Source: Limnohabitans sp. Rim8
GTDB lineage: Bacteria; Pseudomonadota; Gammaproteobacteria; Burkholderiales; Burkholderiaceae_C
Direction: 5' to 3'
Assembly: GCA_945901045.1 (NCBI GenBank)
Contig: CAMDKK010000028.1
Location: 1 to 47,470, forward strand
DNA: 47,470 bases
Part shown: positions 33,323-41,067 of the stretch, piece after piece
How the letters are laid out: every line of letters begins with the position of its first letter
Position numbering within the stretch: position 1 is the stretch's first letter
The notes under the pieces: model-generated
The model's database searches: none
The model's input: only the letters and a program-made list of their open reading frames with translations
What the model was told of the DNA's origin: nothing
Made by a program: the position numbers and the translations under genes

Positions 33323-34197
33323 CTGGCACGGTCTTTTGCAAAAATCAGCCGCAGATAAAATCCGGCCATCACCAGCAGCACAGCGGTCAGTACATAAGCG
33401 GATGCCGCTGCGTAGCCCATGTCGTAATAATTGAAGCCTTGCTCATAAACAAAATAGGCGAGCGTCTTGGTGGAATTGCCTGGACCGCCATTGGTGAGCG
33501 TGAAGATGGTGTCAAAAGCCTTCAATGCAAAAACGGTTTTAAGGACCATCACCACGCTGATGACTGGAAGTAGCTGCGGCCAAGTGATGTCACAAAAAAT
33601 ACGCCAACTGGACGCACCATCAATGCGAGCGGCTTCAAGTGTATCGGGAGGAATCGAGGCCAAGCCGCCCAGCATGACCAAGGTCATGTACGGAGCCCAA
33701 TGCCAAACATCGGAGGCAATGATTGCCGCCATCGAAAGTGAAGCGTCCGCAAGCCAAACCGTATCCTTCATGGCCGGCACCAACAAGCCAACCGCATGGG
33801 CAACAATCCCATACTCTGCATTCAGAAAAAATCTGAATGAAATGCCAATCAAGGCCGGACTCATGACAAATGGCAGGATCAGCAATGTACGCGCAAGTGA
33901 GTTCAACCGACCTGCTCGGTGCAGCAGCAAGGCGCCCGCCAGTGAGATGGCAACAGTCACAAGTACATCCGCGGTCACAAAGACAGCTGTCACACGAACC
34001 GCTTCAAAAAAGTCTGGGTCGTCTGTCAACAAGTTGATGTAATTGGACAAGCCGACAAAATCACCCGCCACAGGACTGCGGGCTAATTTCCAATCTCTGA
34101 AACTGAGCACCAAAGAGTAGCCTAGAGGGAAAATTGCCATGGCCCCCACAAACAACAGTGCGGGTGCCAGAAGCAGCCAATGTACTGGCAGTCGCAT
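33319..34197 (-). CDS. ABC transporter permease, MalF-type
   Basis: This permease has about 292 residues and an EAA loop ARIDGASSWRIFCDITWPQL. Six membrane helices are expected, beginning WLLLAPALLFVGAMAIFPLG. The ATG at 34197 is chosen; a GTG directly before it is also possible. The start lies in a tandem 11-bp duplication that spans the end of the binding-protein gene. With the MalG-type partner it forms the membrane channel for a sugar-like solute. Confidence 0.93.
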   Translation of the reverse strand: MRLPVHWLLLAPALLFVGAMAIFPLGYSLVLSFRDWKLARSPVAGDFVGLSNYINLLTDDPDFFEAVRVTAVFVTADVLVTVAISLAGALLLHRAGRLNSLARTLLILPFVMSPALIGISFRFFLNAEYGIVAHAVGLLVPAMKDTVWLADASLSMAAIIASDVWHWAPYMTLVMLGGLASIPPDTLEAARIDGASSWRIFCDITWPQLLPVISVVMVLKTVFALKAFDTIFTLTNGGPGNSTKTLAYFVYEQGFNYYDMGYAAASAYVLTAVLLVMAGFYLRLIFAKDRAR

Positions 34198-34219
34198 CAC
34201 CCGCGCATCACCCGCGCAT
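34198..34219. repeat. Tandem 11-bp duplication at the SBP/permease junction
   Basis: CGCATCACCCG is repeated about twice with a further CGCATCAC partial copy (34193-34219). Read in gene direction, GATGCGCGGGT repeats across the binding-protein stop and permease start. It probably arose by slippage. It adds possible ATG starts. Confidence 0.6.
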
Positions 34220-35521
34220 CACCTTGCGCACGCGCGAAGCCGCATCGTCCAGTGTCGCTTTGACTTGAGTTTTCCCGGAGGCCAATTCACTGATACTGGC
34301 TTCCAGTATGTCACTGACTTGCGGCCACTGTGGAAACAGAGGCGTACCTTTTGCACCTTTGAGCGCCTGGGCTCCAAAGACGTGCATGCCTTTGTAACGC
34401 AGATTCACGTCGGCATCGATCAGGTTTTTGGTTTGCATAGCCACCACCTCGTTCATGCTCTTGTCCAGCAGCACGCTGCGCTCGATTTCGGGGTTAGACA
34501 GCCAGGTCAGAAACTCCATCGCTGCCGCTTTCTTTTTCGAGTTTTTGTTGATGCCGTAAAACCAGGTGTTGGTGTAGGTCGTATTCGGTTTGCCCGGCAT
34601 GCTAGGCAGCGGAGCAAATGCAACTTGCTCAGGCTTGAGTGTGGAGACTTTGGGGTCTACGAGGCTGGCATAGCGCCACCACCAAACAGGCACCATGGCG
34701 CTTTTGCCCTGAGCAACCGAGTTGACCGCATCCGTTTCATTGAAAGATGCCGAGGCGGCAGGAGCAGCTTTGTGTTTGAGCAATACATCGATATAGGCTT
34801 GCGTTGCAGCGATGCCGGCTGGACTGTTGAACGCTGGCTGCCCCTTCGCATCCAGCAGATCCCCACCTGCACCCCACAGGTAATTAAACCAAATCATCAG
34901 GTTTTGTCCGGCTGTCTTACCGTAGTACATAGCCACACCTGAAAGGTCCGTTTTGGCAGAGATCAATTGACCGTGTTCGACCATTTCGTCCCAAGTGTTG
35001 GGCGCCTTCAAACCCAGCTTGTCAAAAATATCTTTTCGATAAAACATGAGTTGAACATGGCCACGAATGGGGAATCCTAGGATGTTCTTCCCCTGACCAT
35101 TTCCGTCGCGGGAGGCGCGAAGGTGGGCATAGGGGTAACGGGATTCCATCTCGATTTTCTTTTCCTCCAACATGCCATTCAATGGTTCAAACAAGTTGTA
35201 AAGCGACGGACCCCAGACATCCATGGTGCTCAAAACATCGTACTGAGAACTTTGACCGACAAGCTCCGCGGTGAGTTTCTCGCGGGTATTGGCGAACGGA
35301 ACATACTGGTACTTGACTTTGATACCAGTAAGGGCTTCAAACTCGGCAAGTTTTGCTTCATGGGCCTTAAATTGAGGTGCAACCACTGTCAACAGATTAA
35401 TCTCGGTCCCGGCATAGGGCTTGCCGGGCTTGACTGAGCCTATGCCCTGCGCGAAGGCCCAACTGGGTAAAGCGCTGCCAAAGCCGGCTGCGGTGGCTTG
35501 GAGAATTCCGCGACGTTTCAT
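34208..35521 (-). CDS. Extracellular solute-binding protein, family 1 (sugar-type)
   Basis: The 437-residue periplasmic protein delivers solute to the permeases. The N terminus MKRRGILQATAAGFGSALPS followed by WAFA is a twin-Arg-poor, probably Sec-type signal. The mature part has the family 1 pattern EFEALTGIKVKYQYVPFAN, WDEMVEHGQLISAKTD and GKSAMVPVWWW. CAGGAGA lies 5 bases before the ATG at 35521; the frame extends further upstream but into the operator region. It is the first gene of the operon. The ligand is unknown. Confidence 0.92.
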   Translation of the reverse strand: MKRRGILQATAAGFGSALPSWAFAQGIGSVKPGKPYAGTEINLLTVVAPQFKAHEAKLAEFEALTGIKVKYQYVPFANTREKLTAELVGQSSQYDVLSTMDVWGPSLYNLFEPLNGMLEEKKIEMESRYPYAHLRASRDGNGQGKNILGFPIRGHVQLMFYRKDIFDKLGLKAPNTWDEMVEHGQLISAKTDLSGVAMYYGKTAGQNLMIWFNYLWGAGGDLLDAKGQPAFNSPAGIAATQAYIDVLLKHKAAPAASASFNETDAVNSVAQGKSAMVPVWWWRYASLVDPKVSTLKPEQVAFAPLPSMPGKPNTTYTNTWFYGINKNSKKKAAAMEFLTWLSNPEIERSVLLDKSMNEVVAMQTKNLIDADVNLRYKGMHVFGAQALKGAKGTPLFPQWPQVSDILEASISELASGKTQVKATLDDAASRVRKVMRG

Positions 35522-35538
35522 TTTTGTCTCCTGTGAAT

Positions 35539-35552
35539 TGAATTCGAATTCA
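35539..35552. promoter_or_regulatory. LacI-type operator candidate 1
   Basis: TGAATTCGAATTCA is a perfect 14-bp palindrome with the central CG typical of LacI-family operators. It lies 18 bases before the binding-protein ATG in the intergenic region shared with the lacI-type gene. Confidence 0.7.
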
Positions 35553-35630
35553 TTTATCTTGAGTATCTGCAAATCTGATTACACTTAAAAAACTGACTCA
35601 TATCAATCAAATATCGGGAATACCCTGTTA

Positions 35631-35644
35631 TGAATTCGATTTCA
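35631..35644. promoter_or_regulatory. LacI-type operator candidate 2
   Basis: TGAATTCGATTTCA matches candidate 1 at 13 of 14 positions. It ends 2 bases before the ATG of the regulator gene, fitting autorepression. The centres of the two sites are 92 bp apart, so looping by a tetramer is possible. Confidence 0.68.
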
Positions 35645-35646
35645 CC

Positions 35647-36699
35647 ATGAGACGCAAACTCAACGCACCAACGTCTTATGACGTTGCCCGCCATGCCGGC
35701 GTTTCGCAAGCAGTGGTCTCGCGCGCCTACCAAGTCGACTCGCCCATTTCGGCCCAATCACGGGCCAAAGTCCTCGTGTCGGCTCAAGTTTTGGGATATC
35801 AACCCAACGCGGTCGCTCGAAGCCTGATTACCAAGCGGTCCGGACTGGCCGCGGTCTTACTGACAGAGGCCACTCAACGTGATACGCCAGAGGTGCTGAT
35901 CAATCTTTCGCAAACTTTGCTCGAACAGGGCTTTCAGCCACTGCTGTTTTCATGTGCGCATGAGAGCGAGTCCAGCAACGCTTTGGAAAAAGCGCTTGCG
36001 TTCGGTGTGGATGGGATCATTTCATGTGTGAGCTTGTCAGACGAAGATCTGGTTCGCGCACGTTTGCGTCAACGTCCGGTAGTGTTGTTCAACAGACACA
36101 GCACAGACCCCCTGGCGCTGAGCGTAGCCTGTGACCACGGTAGTGCTTCCAGGCTACTGGCATCGCGCCTTTTTGCGGCCGGACATCGCCGTTTTGCTGT
36201 TGTAACAGGCCCCTCAGAGGCCCCTGTTTCAAACCTGCGGATCCAGAATTTTGTCCAACGTCTTCAAGAACTGGGGATTGAAAGTGTTCAAACTTTCGAA
36301 GGCGATTACCACTACGAATCCGGTCATGAAGCAGGCCTTGTTCTGCTCGGATCGTCGCCCAATAAGCAACAGCAGAAACGGGCAGAAGTCATTTTTTGTG
36401 CCAACGATGCCATGGCCCTGGGCGTATTGGATGCTGCACGTTTTGCCTTGATGATGCGTGTACCCAGTGATGTTTCAGTATTGGGATTCGATGATATTCC
36501 GGCCGGTCGCCGACCCGCTTATCTGCTTTCTACAGTTCGTCAACCCACCCAAGAGATGGCCGGTGAGGCGGCTAGATTGTTTCGCGCAAGCGTCGATGAG
36601 CAAGCCATCACGACAAGACAGTTTCTCTTGCCAGGCACCCTTATTGAGCGTGGCTCTGCCCAATTGTTTCCCATGGCATCGCCTACCCAACGTATTTAG
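35647..36699 (+). CDS. LacI-family transcriptional regulator
   Basis: This 350-residue protein has the LacI helix-turn-helix TSYDVARHAGVSQAVVSRAY and hinge region LGYQPNAVARSLI at its start. A periplasmic-binding-protein-like effector domain follows, ending in the usual FDDIPAGRRPAYLLSTVRQP. It is divergent from the solute-binding protein gene and is the likely local repressor of the whole operon, probably released by the imported compound or an intermediate. No clear ribosome site precedes the ATG; operator candidate 2 fills that space. Confidence 0.92.
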   Translation: MRRKLNAPTSYDVARHAGVSQAVVSRAYQVDSPISAQSRAKVLVSAQVLGYQPNAVARSLITKRSGLAAVLLTEATQRDTPEVLINLSQTLLEQGFQPLLFSCAHESESSNALEKALAFGVDGIISCVSLSDEDLVRARLRQRPVVLFNRHSTDPLALSVACDHGSASRLLASRLFAAGHRRFAVVTGPSEAPVSNLRIQNFVQRLQELGIESVQTFEGDYHYESGHEAGLVLLGSSPNKQQQKRAEVIFCANDAMALGVLDAARFALMMRVPSDVSVLGFDDIPAGRRPAYLLSTVRQPTQEMAGEAARLFRASVDEQAITTRQFLLPGTLIERGSAQLFPMASPTQRI

Positions 36700-36755
36700 A
36701 TATTTTTTTACTACCAGCACCCAATCTGGGACATGCTGTGCGCCGTATCTAAATA
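36693..36755. repeat. 10-bp inverted repeat between the regulator and folD
   Basis: TATTTAGATA (36693-36702, over the regulator stop) and TATCTAAATA (36746-36755) are perfect inverted copies separated by 43 bases. The stem is AT-rich, so it is a poor terminator; it may be a binding site or a remnant. Confidence 0.4.
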
Positions 36756-36775
36756 GAGACGTCAGGGTGACCTCC

Positions 36776-37636
36776 TCAGTGATATTTCGCTGCCGAGGTT
36801 TCGGCTGCTTCAAGGGTATTGACCAGCAGCATGGTGATGGTCATCGGCCCCACGCCGCCTGGCACGGGGGTGATGTAGCTGGCAACTTCTTTCACGCCCT
36901 CAAAATCCACGTCGCCGCAGAGTTTGCCTTCGTCGTTGCGGTTCATGCCCACGTCCAGCACCACGGCGCCGGGTTTGACCATGTCGGCCGTCAGCACATT
37001 GCGTTTGCCCACAGCAGCGACGATCACATCGGCTTGCAAGGTCATGGCTTTCAGGTCGGGGGTGGCGCTGTGGCAGATCGTCACGGTGGCGTTCTTTTGC
37101 AAGAGCATCAGCGCCATGGGTTTGCCTACGATGTTGCTGCGGCCAATGACCACGGCGTGCTGGCCTTTCAGGTCGTAGCCAATGCTCTCCAGCATCTTCA
37201 TGCAGCCATAAGGCGTGCAGGGCCAAAAGCCGGGCATGCCGGTCATCAGGGCGCCAGCGCTGGCGATGTGAAAGCCGTCAACGTCTTTGGTCGGGCTGAT
37301 GGCCTCAATCACCTTTTGGCCATCAATGTGCGCGGGCAAGGGCAGCTGCACCAAGATGCCGTGAATGCGCGGGTCATTGTTCAGCCCTTCAACACGCGCC
37401 AGCAGGTCGGCCTCGGTCATGCTGGCATCGTACTTTTCCAGCAACGAATGCAGTCCAGCGTCTTCGCAGGCTTTGACTTTGTTGCGCACATACACCTGGC
37501 TGGCCGGGTTCTCGCCCACCAGAAGCACCGCCAGGCCGGGCGTGATGCCTTTGGCTTGGAGGGCTTGGACGCGGGCAGCCACTTGGGCCCGCAGTTGTAA
37601 AGAGAGCGCGTTGCCGTCGATGAGTTGAGCGGTCAT
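36776..37636 (-). CDS. folD: Bifunctional methylene-THF dehydrogenase/methenyl-THF cyclohydrolase
   Basis: This 286-residue enzyme converts 5,10-methylene-THF to 10-formyl-THF in the folate one-carbon pathway, using NADP. Visible signatures are [20 protein letters not shown] with the catalytic Lys, [37 protein letters not shown] and the end [19 protein letters not shown]. It is complete and in the usual length range. It lies downstream of the FixJ-type regulator terminator and is transcribed independently. Confidence 0.97.
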   Translation of the reverse strand: MTAQLIDGNALSLQLRAQVAARVQALQAKGITPGLAVLLVGENPASQVYVRNKVKACEDAGLHSLLEKYDASMTEADLLARVEGLNNDPRIHGILVQLPLPAHIDGQKVIEAISPTKDVDGFHIASAGALMTGMPGFWPCTPYGCMKMLESIGYDLKGQHAVVIGRSNIVGKPMALMLLQKNATVTICHSATPDLKAMTLQADVIVAAVGKRNVLTADMVKPGAVVLDVGMNRNDEGKLCGDVDFEGVKEVASYITPVPGGVGPMTITMLLVNTLEAAETSAAKYH

Positions 37637-37673
37637 GGTGGATATTTGAAAGGGGGCTGGAGGGTAAAAAGCA

Positions 37674-37700
37674 AAACGCCCGGCACAGGCTCGGGCGTTT
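37674..37700 (-). terminator. Terminator after the response regulator gene
   Basis: AAACGCCCG and CGGGCGTTT (37674-37682, 37692-37700) form a 9-bp stem with a 9-base loop. On the reverse strand it is followed by TTTGCTTTTT. It closes the kinase-regulator operon just before folD. Confidence 0.82.
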
Positions 37701-37718
37701 CAAAGTCGGGCAGGGGGC

Positions 37719-38345
37719 TCATGCCTTGGGTGCGTTTTGCCCCAAAGCGATCTTCAGTAAATCGGCCACGGTGTTGGCGTTGAGTTTTTCCATGATGTTG
37801 GCGCGGTGTGCTTCCACGGTCTTGATGCTGATGCCTAAATCATCGGCGATCTGTTTATTCAAACGACCAGCGACGATACGCTCGAGCACTTGCGCTTCAC
37901 GGCCGGTGAGCTTGGACATCAAGGCGTCACGACTGGCCGCTTGTTGGAAGTCGGCAAAGGATTCACGCGCATTCTCAAGCATGCGCTCCACCAAATTAAC
38001 CAGGTCATCTTCTTTGAAAGGTTTTTGGATGAAATCCATGGCGCCCTTTTTCATGGTGTTCACAGCCATGGGCACATCGCCGTGACCGGTGATGAAGACA
38101 ATGGGCAAAGGAGATTTGCGCTCGATAAGCCGATCTTGCAGTTCCAGGCCGGTCATGCCGCCCATTCGGATGTCGGCGATCAGGCAAGCAACTTCACGTG
38201 GGTCGTAGCGGCTGATGAAAGTTTCTGCGGAATCGAAACAGCGAACGCGGTAGTCTTTTCCTTCGAGCAGCCATTGCAAAGAATCTCGCACGGCTTCGTC
38301 GTCGTCAACAACGTAGACAGTGCCTTTTTTCGGAATCAAACTCAT
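37719..38345 (-). CDS. FixJ-family response regulator
   Basis: This 208-residue two-domain protein is a partner of the adjacent kinase. The receiver domain has the acidic pair D14-D16, the phosphoacceptor D58 in CLIADIRMGG and K108 in FIQKPF. A LuxR/FixJ-type helix-turn-helix follows, LTGREAQVLERIVAGRLNKQ then ISIKTVEAHRANIMEKL. The ATG at 38345 overlaps the kinase stop. It is transcribed away from aceE; the genes it controls are not shown by the sequence, though the neighbouring pyruvate dehydrogenase promoter is an obvious candidate. Confidence 0.93.
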   Translation of the reverse strand: MSLIPKKGTVYVVDDDEAVRDSLQWLLEGKDYRVRCFDSAETFISRYDPREVACLIADIRMGGMTGLELQDRLIERKSPLPIVFITGHGDVPMAVNTMKKGAMDFIQKPFKEDDLVNLVERMLENARESFADFQQAASRDALMSKLTGREAQVLERIVAGRLNKQIADDLGISIKTVEAHRANIMEKLNANTVADLLKIALGQNAPKA

Positions 38346-40894
38346 TCGGTTACCCCGGGTAATTTTTCGGTGCTTGGTAAAGGTGTCCCGGATACAGGAA
38401 TCCAGAAGGAGAAACAACATCCTTGTACATCGTCGGCATTGTAGAGGTTCTCAGCAACGATTCTTCCACGGTGCGATTCGACAATGCTGCGGCACAAATT
38501 AAGACCGATGCCCATGCCTTCAACCTTGGTAGAGAAAAAGGCTTCGTACAAGTGTTCCAGCACCTCCGGTGGAAGTCCCTTTCCCGTGTCGGTGACTGAA
38601 AAACTGACGACTGAAAGACCATCGATCATTTTGGGTATGACTTGCAACTCCACCTGCCTTGAACCCATGGGGCGTTGGGCATTGTCAATGGATTCGGCTG
38701 CATTTTTCATCAAGTTGACCAGGACTTGCTCAATCAAAATCGGATCAACCATGAGTTGAGGCAAGCGGGCTGCCACGTAATGTGACAGCCGCACGTTGCG
38801 GCGTCGCAACTCGATTTCAGCCAACTCGACGGCTTCATGCACCATGGTCAACACATCAGAGGGGGTCCTGTTGGGCTCACTGCGTTTCACAAAAGAGCGA
38901 ATGCGCTGAATGATTTGGCCGGCGCGTTGGGCTTGGTGGGCCGTTTTTTCCAGTGCCCAAAGCATGTCTTTTTCGTTGATGTTTTGGCTGCGAATGCGAC
39001 TGACCAAACCTGTGCAGTAGTTGCTGATGGCGGTCAGGGGTTGGTTCAATTCGTGGGCCACGCTGGAGGCCATCTCGCCCATTGTGATGAGTCGGCTGGC
39101 GGTCTGGGCCCGTTCAGCCTGTTGCGCAGCAACTTCTTCGGCTTGCCGTCTGGCTGTGATGTCAGTCGCAATGACCATTTGAGCCAGCCGACCATCGGCC
39201 CAGTTGAGATAGCGGGAGCGAACTTCTAACCATTTGCCCAGAACCGGAATGAACAACTCAGCCCGCTCTGAAGGCGCTACCGTCAGGCTTTCAGTGGGCA
39301 GTCCCGCAAAAGCGTCGACGTCGTCATCGTTGGATGTTTCTTTACTCACTTCGATAACGCCTGCTTCGGCGACAAGACTCAAGTGACCTTGTGTATTGGC
39401 ACCAAACCATTGTCGGTAAAGTTTATTGGCAAACAACAATTCTGATCTGCCCAAAGGCGCAACGGAAACGGCTGCGTCTAGAGCTTCCAAAACAATCGTA
39501 AATCGGTCATGTGCTGCAGCCAGTTGTTCTCGAACTCGATTGGGCTCGGTGATGTCCGTCATGGAGGTCATCCAGCCGCTTTGTTTGCCCACCGCATCAA
39601 TCAAGGGGCTGACATACATCCGCGCATCAAAAATACTGTTGTCTTTTCGTTTGACCCGAACTTGAAAGCCGCCAGGAGTGCTGTGTCCGCTGATCTCTTC
39701 GTTCAAGCGTGTCATCAGATGCTCACGGTCATCCTCGGGCCAATAGGCAAAGGGTGGGGTGCTGCCGACCAGTTCGCTTTCTGTCCAACCTGTCATTTGG
39801 CAGAAAGCGGTATTCACGTAACTGATCCGGCCATGCATGTCTAATGCCCGCATCCCCGTGAGCATGGAGTTTTCCATGGCGCGACGAAAGTTGGTTTCTG
39901 CAACCAAGGCTTGTTGAGTTTGCATGCGTCTTCGGGTGTGCCGCCAATTGCCAATCAGCATCCAGGCAGTCATCACGCTCAAAGCGCAAACCATCCAAAA
40001 CAAGCCACTGCCGACAACACCTTGGGACGTTCGCCATGCTTGCGCACGCAAGATCAAGCCATTGCCAACGGGGGAAACGGGGACTTCGTATTCATTTTCT
40101 TCTCGTCCGGTCCAAGTTTGTAAATTCCACAGTTGTGTTCTTTTGGGGATCGATTGACCTGCAAGCATTTGCCCTTCGCTGTCAAGCAGCGCAACAGCAT
40201 ATTTGGCCATGATCTCAGTGGGAACCCCGTAGCGTAAGAGTCCTTCAATGCTGTATTCACCCATTAAGACACCGCTGAATCGGCCATTGTCATCCGTTAA
40301 GGGTGTGTGCAGTTGCAGTACCGGAAGCGCGTTCGAGTTGTCCTTTAATTTGTTCAACTCGATTTGGGCATACACGGGTTGCATGAGGTCCCTGGCCAGT
40401 CCGTAGCTGTTTTCGGTTTCGCCGATTTTGAGAATCTCACCTGCTGTCCAAGATTGACCGCTCGTCAAGCTGGGGGCTGTTCGAGAGGCCATGATGCGGC
40501 GTTTGTTGTCAATCCACGTTAAAGCTTGTAATTCCGGGTTTTGCATGACCAGTGATTCAGCACGCAACATGAATTTTTCGCGGTCCAATTCTTTGTTGGA
40601 AATGTCACGTGCCAGCCGCATAATTTGCTCTTGTCTTTCTAACAATCGCAGTCTCAACCTTTGTTGACCGTATTCCACATCACGTTTGACGGCCTCTTGT
40701 TCGCGGTCAATCTCTTCAACTCTCAAATACCAAAATGAAGACACGATCGCAGCCAAAAAAAGCAATACCGCAGCCACGGGGGCCAAGGCGGCAAACCGGT
40801 CTTGTCTATGCGGCGCTTGGCGTTTCCACCAGCGTTGCCATAAAGCCACGGGTTTGAACTGTAATTTTCTGCCGGTAGCAAAGCTCAATTTCAT
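38342..40894 (-). CDS. PAS-domain sensor histidine kinase (FixL/DctS-like layout)
   Basis: This 850-residue membrane kinase has a first membrane helix near residues 38-57 and a periplasmic sensor domain of about 240 residues. A second helix lies near 299-317. Two PAS domains follow (about 345-455, and 470-580), then HisKA with the phosphate-accepting H614 in VAHELNQPLTAI and an ATPase domain with VLVNLMKNAAES and GKGLPPEVLEHLYEAFFSTK. The input signal is unknown; the periplasmic domain suggests a small external ligand, perhaps an organic acid (inference). It is co-transcribed with the FixJ-type regulator and divergent from aceE. Confidence 0.9.
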   Translation of the reverse strand: MKLSFATGRKLQFKPVALWQRWWKRQAPHRQDRFAALAPVAAVLLFLAAIVSSFWYLRVEEIDREQEAVKRDVEYGQQRLRLRLLERQEQIMRLARDISNKELDREKFMLRAESLVMQNPELQALTWIDNKRRIMASRTAPSLTSGQSWTAGEILKIGETENSYGLARDLMQPVYAQIELNKLKDNSNALPVLQLHTPLTDDNGRFSGVLMGEYSIEGLLRYGVPTEIMAKYAVALLDSEGQMLAGQSIPKRTQLWNLQTWTGREENEYEVPVSPVGNGLILRAQAWRTSQGVVGSGLFWMVCALSVMTAWMLIGNWRHTRRRMQTQQALVAETNFRRAMENSMLTGMRALDMHGRISYVNTAFCQMTGWTESELVGSTPPFAYWPEDDREHLMTRLNEEISGHSTPGGFQVRVKRKDNSIFDARMYVSPLIDAVGKQSGWMTSMTDITEPNRVREQLAAAHDRFTIVLEALDAAVSVAPLGRSELLFANKLYRQWFGANTQGHLSLVAEAGVIEVSKETSNDDDVDAFAGLPTESLTVAPSERAELFIPVLGKWLEVRSRYLNWADGRLAQMVIATDITARRQAEEVAAQQAERAQTASRLITMGEMASSVAHELNQPLTAISNYCTGLVSRIRSQNINEKDMLWALEKTAHQAQRAGQIIQRIRSFVKRSEPNRTPSDVLTMVHEAVELAEIELRRRNVRLSHYVAARLPQLMVDPILIEQVLVNLMKNAAESIDNAQRPMGSRQVELQVIPKMIDGLSVVSFSVTDTGKGLPPEVLEHLYEAFFSTKVEGMGIGLNLCRSIVESHRGRIVAENLYNADDVQGCCFSFWIPVSGTPLPSTEKLPGVTE

Positions 40895-40961
40895 GTTTGC
40901 GAGTGTAGATGAATGCTGTTTGATCTTCTCATTTGCTTTTCGTTTGATTTCCTCTAAGTAG

Positions 40962-41036
40962 AAAAAATTTCACAATACAAAATCATTAAGCACAATTTGA
41001 AATTTTTTTTAAACTGTGAGAAACTCCAGCTATAAA
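40962..41036 (+). promoter_or_regulatory. aceE promoter region with 10-bp inverted repeat
   Basis: AAAAAATTTC (40962-40971) and GAAATTTTTT (40999-41008) are perfect inverted copies with 27 bases between. CACAAT occurs in both arms. A possible -10 box TATAAA lies at 41031-41036; its -35 is poor, as expected for an activated promoter. AAGGAGA precedes the aceE ATG. Confidence 0.5.
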
Positions 41037-41067
41037 TTTTCAACGGCCTAAACACAAGGAGACAACC

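Noticed and set aside
36458-37600. 380-codon open frame opposite folD
   Set aside because: It spans the regulator end and the antisense of folD, with low-complexity His/Gly/Ala content, so it is a shadow.
41003-41010. T8 run as a terminator for kinase or aceE
   Set aside because: It lacks a GC-rich stem and lies in a promoter region between divergent genes.
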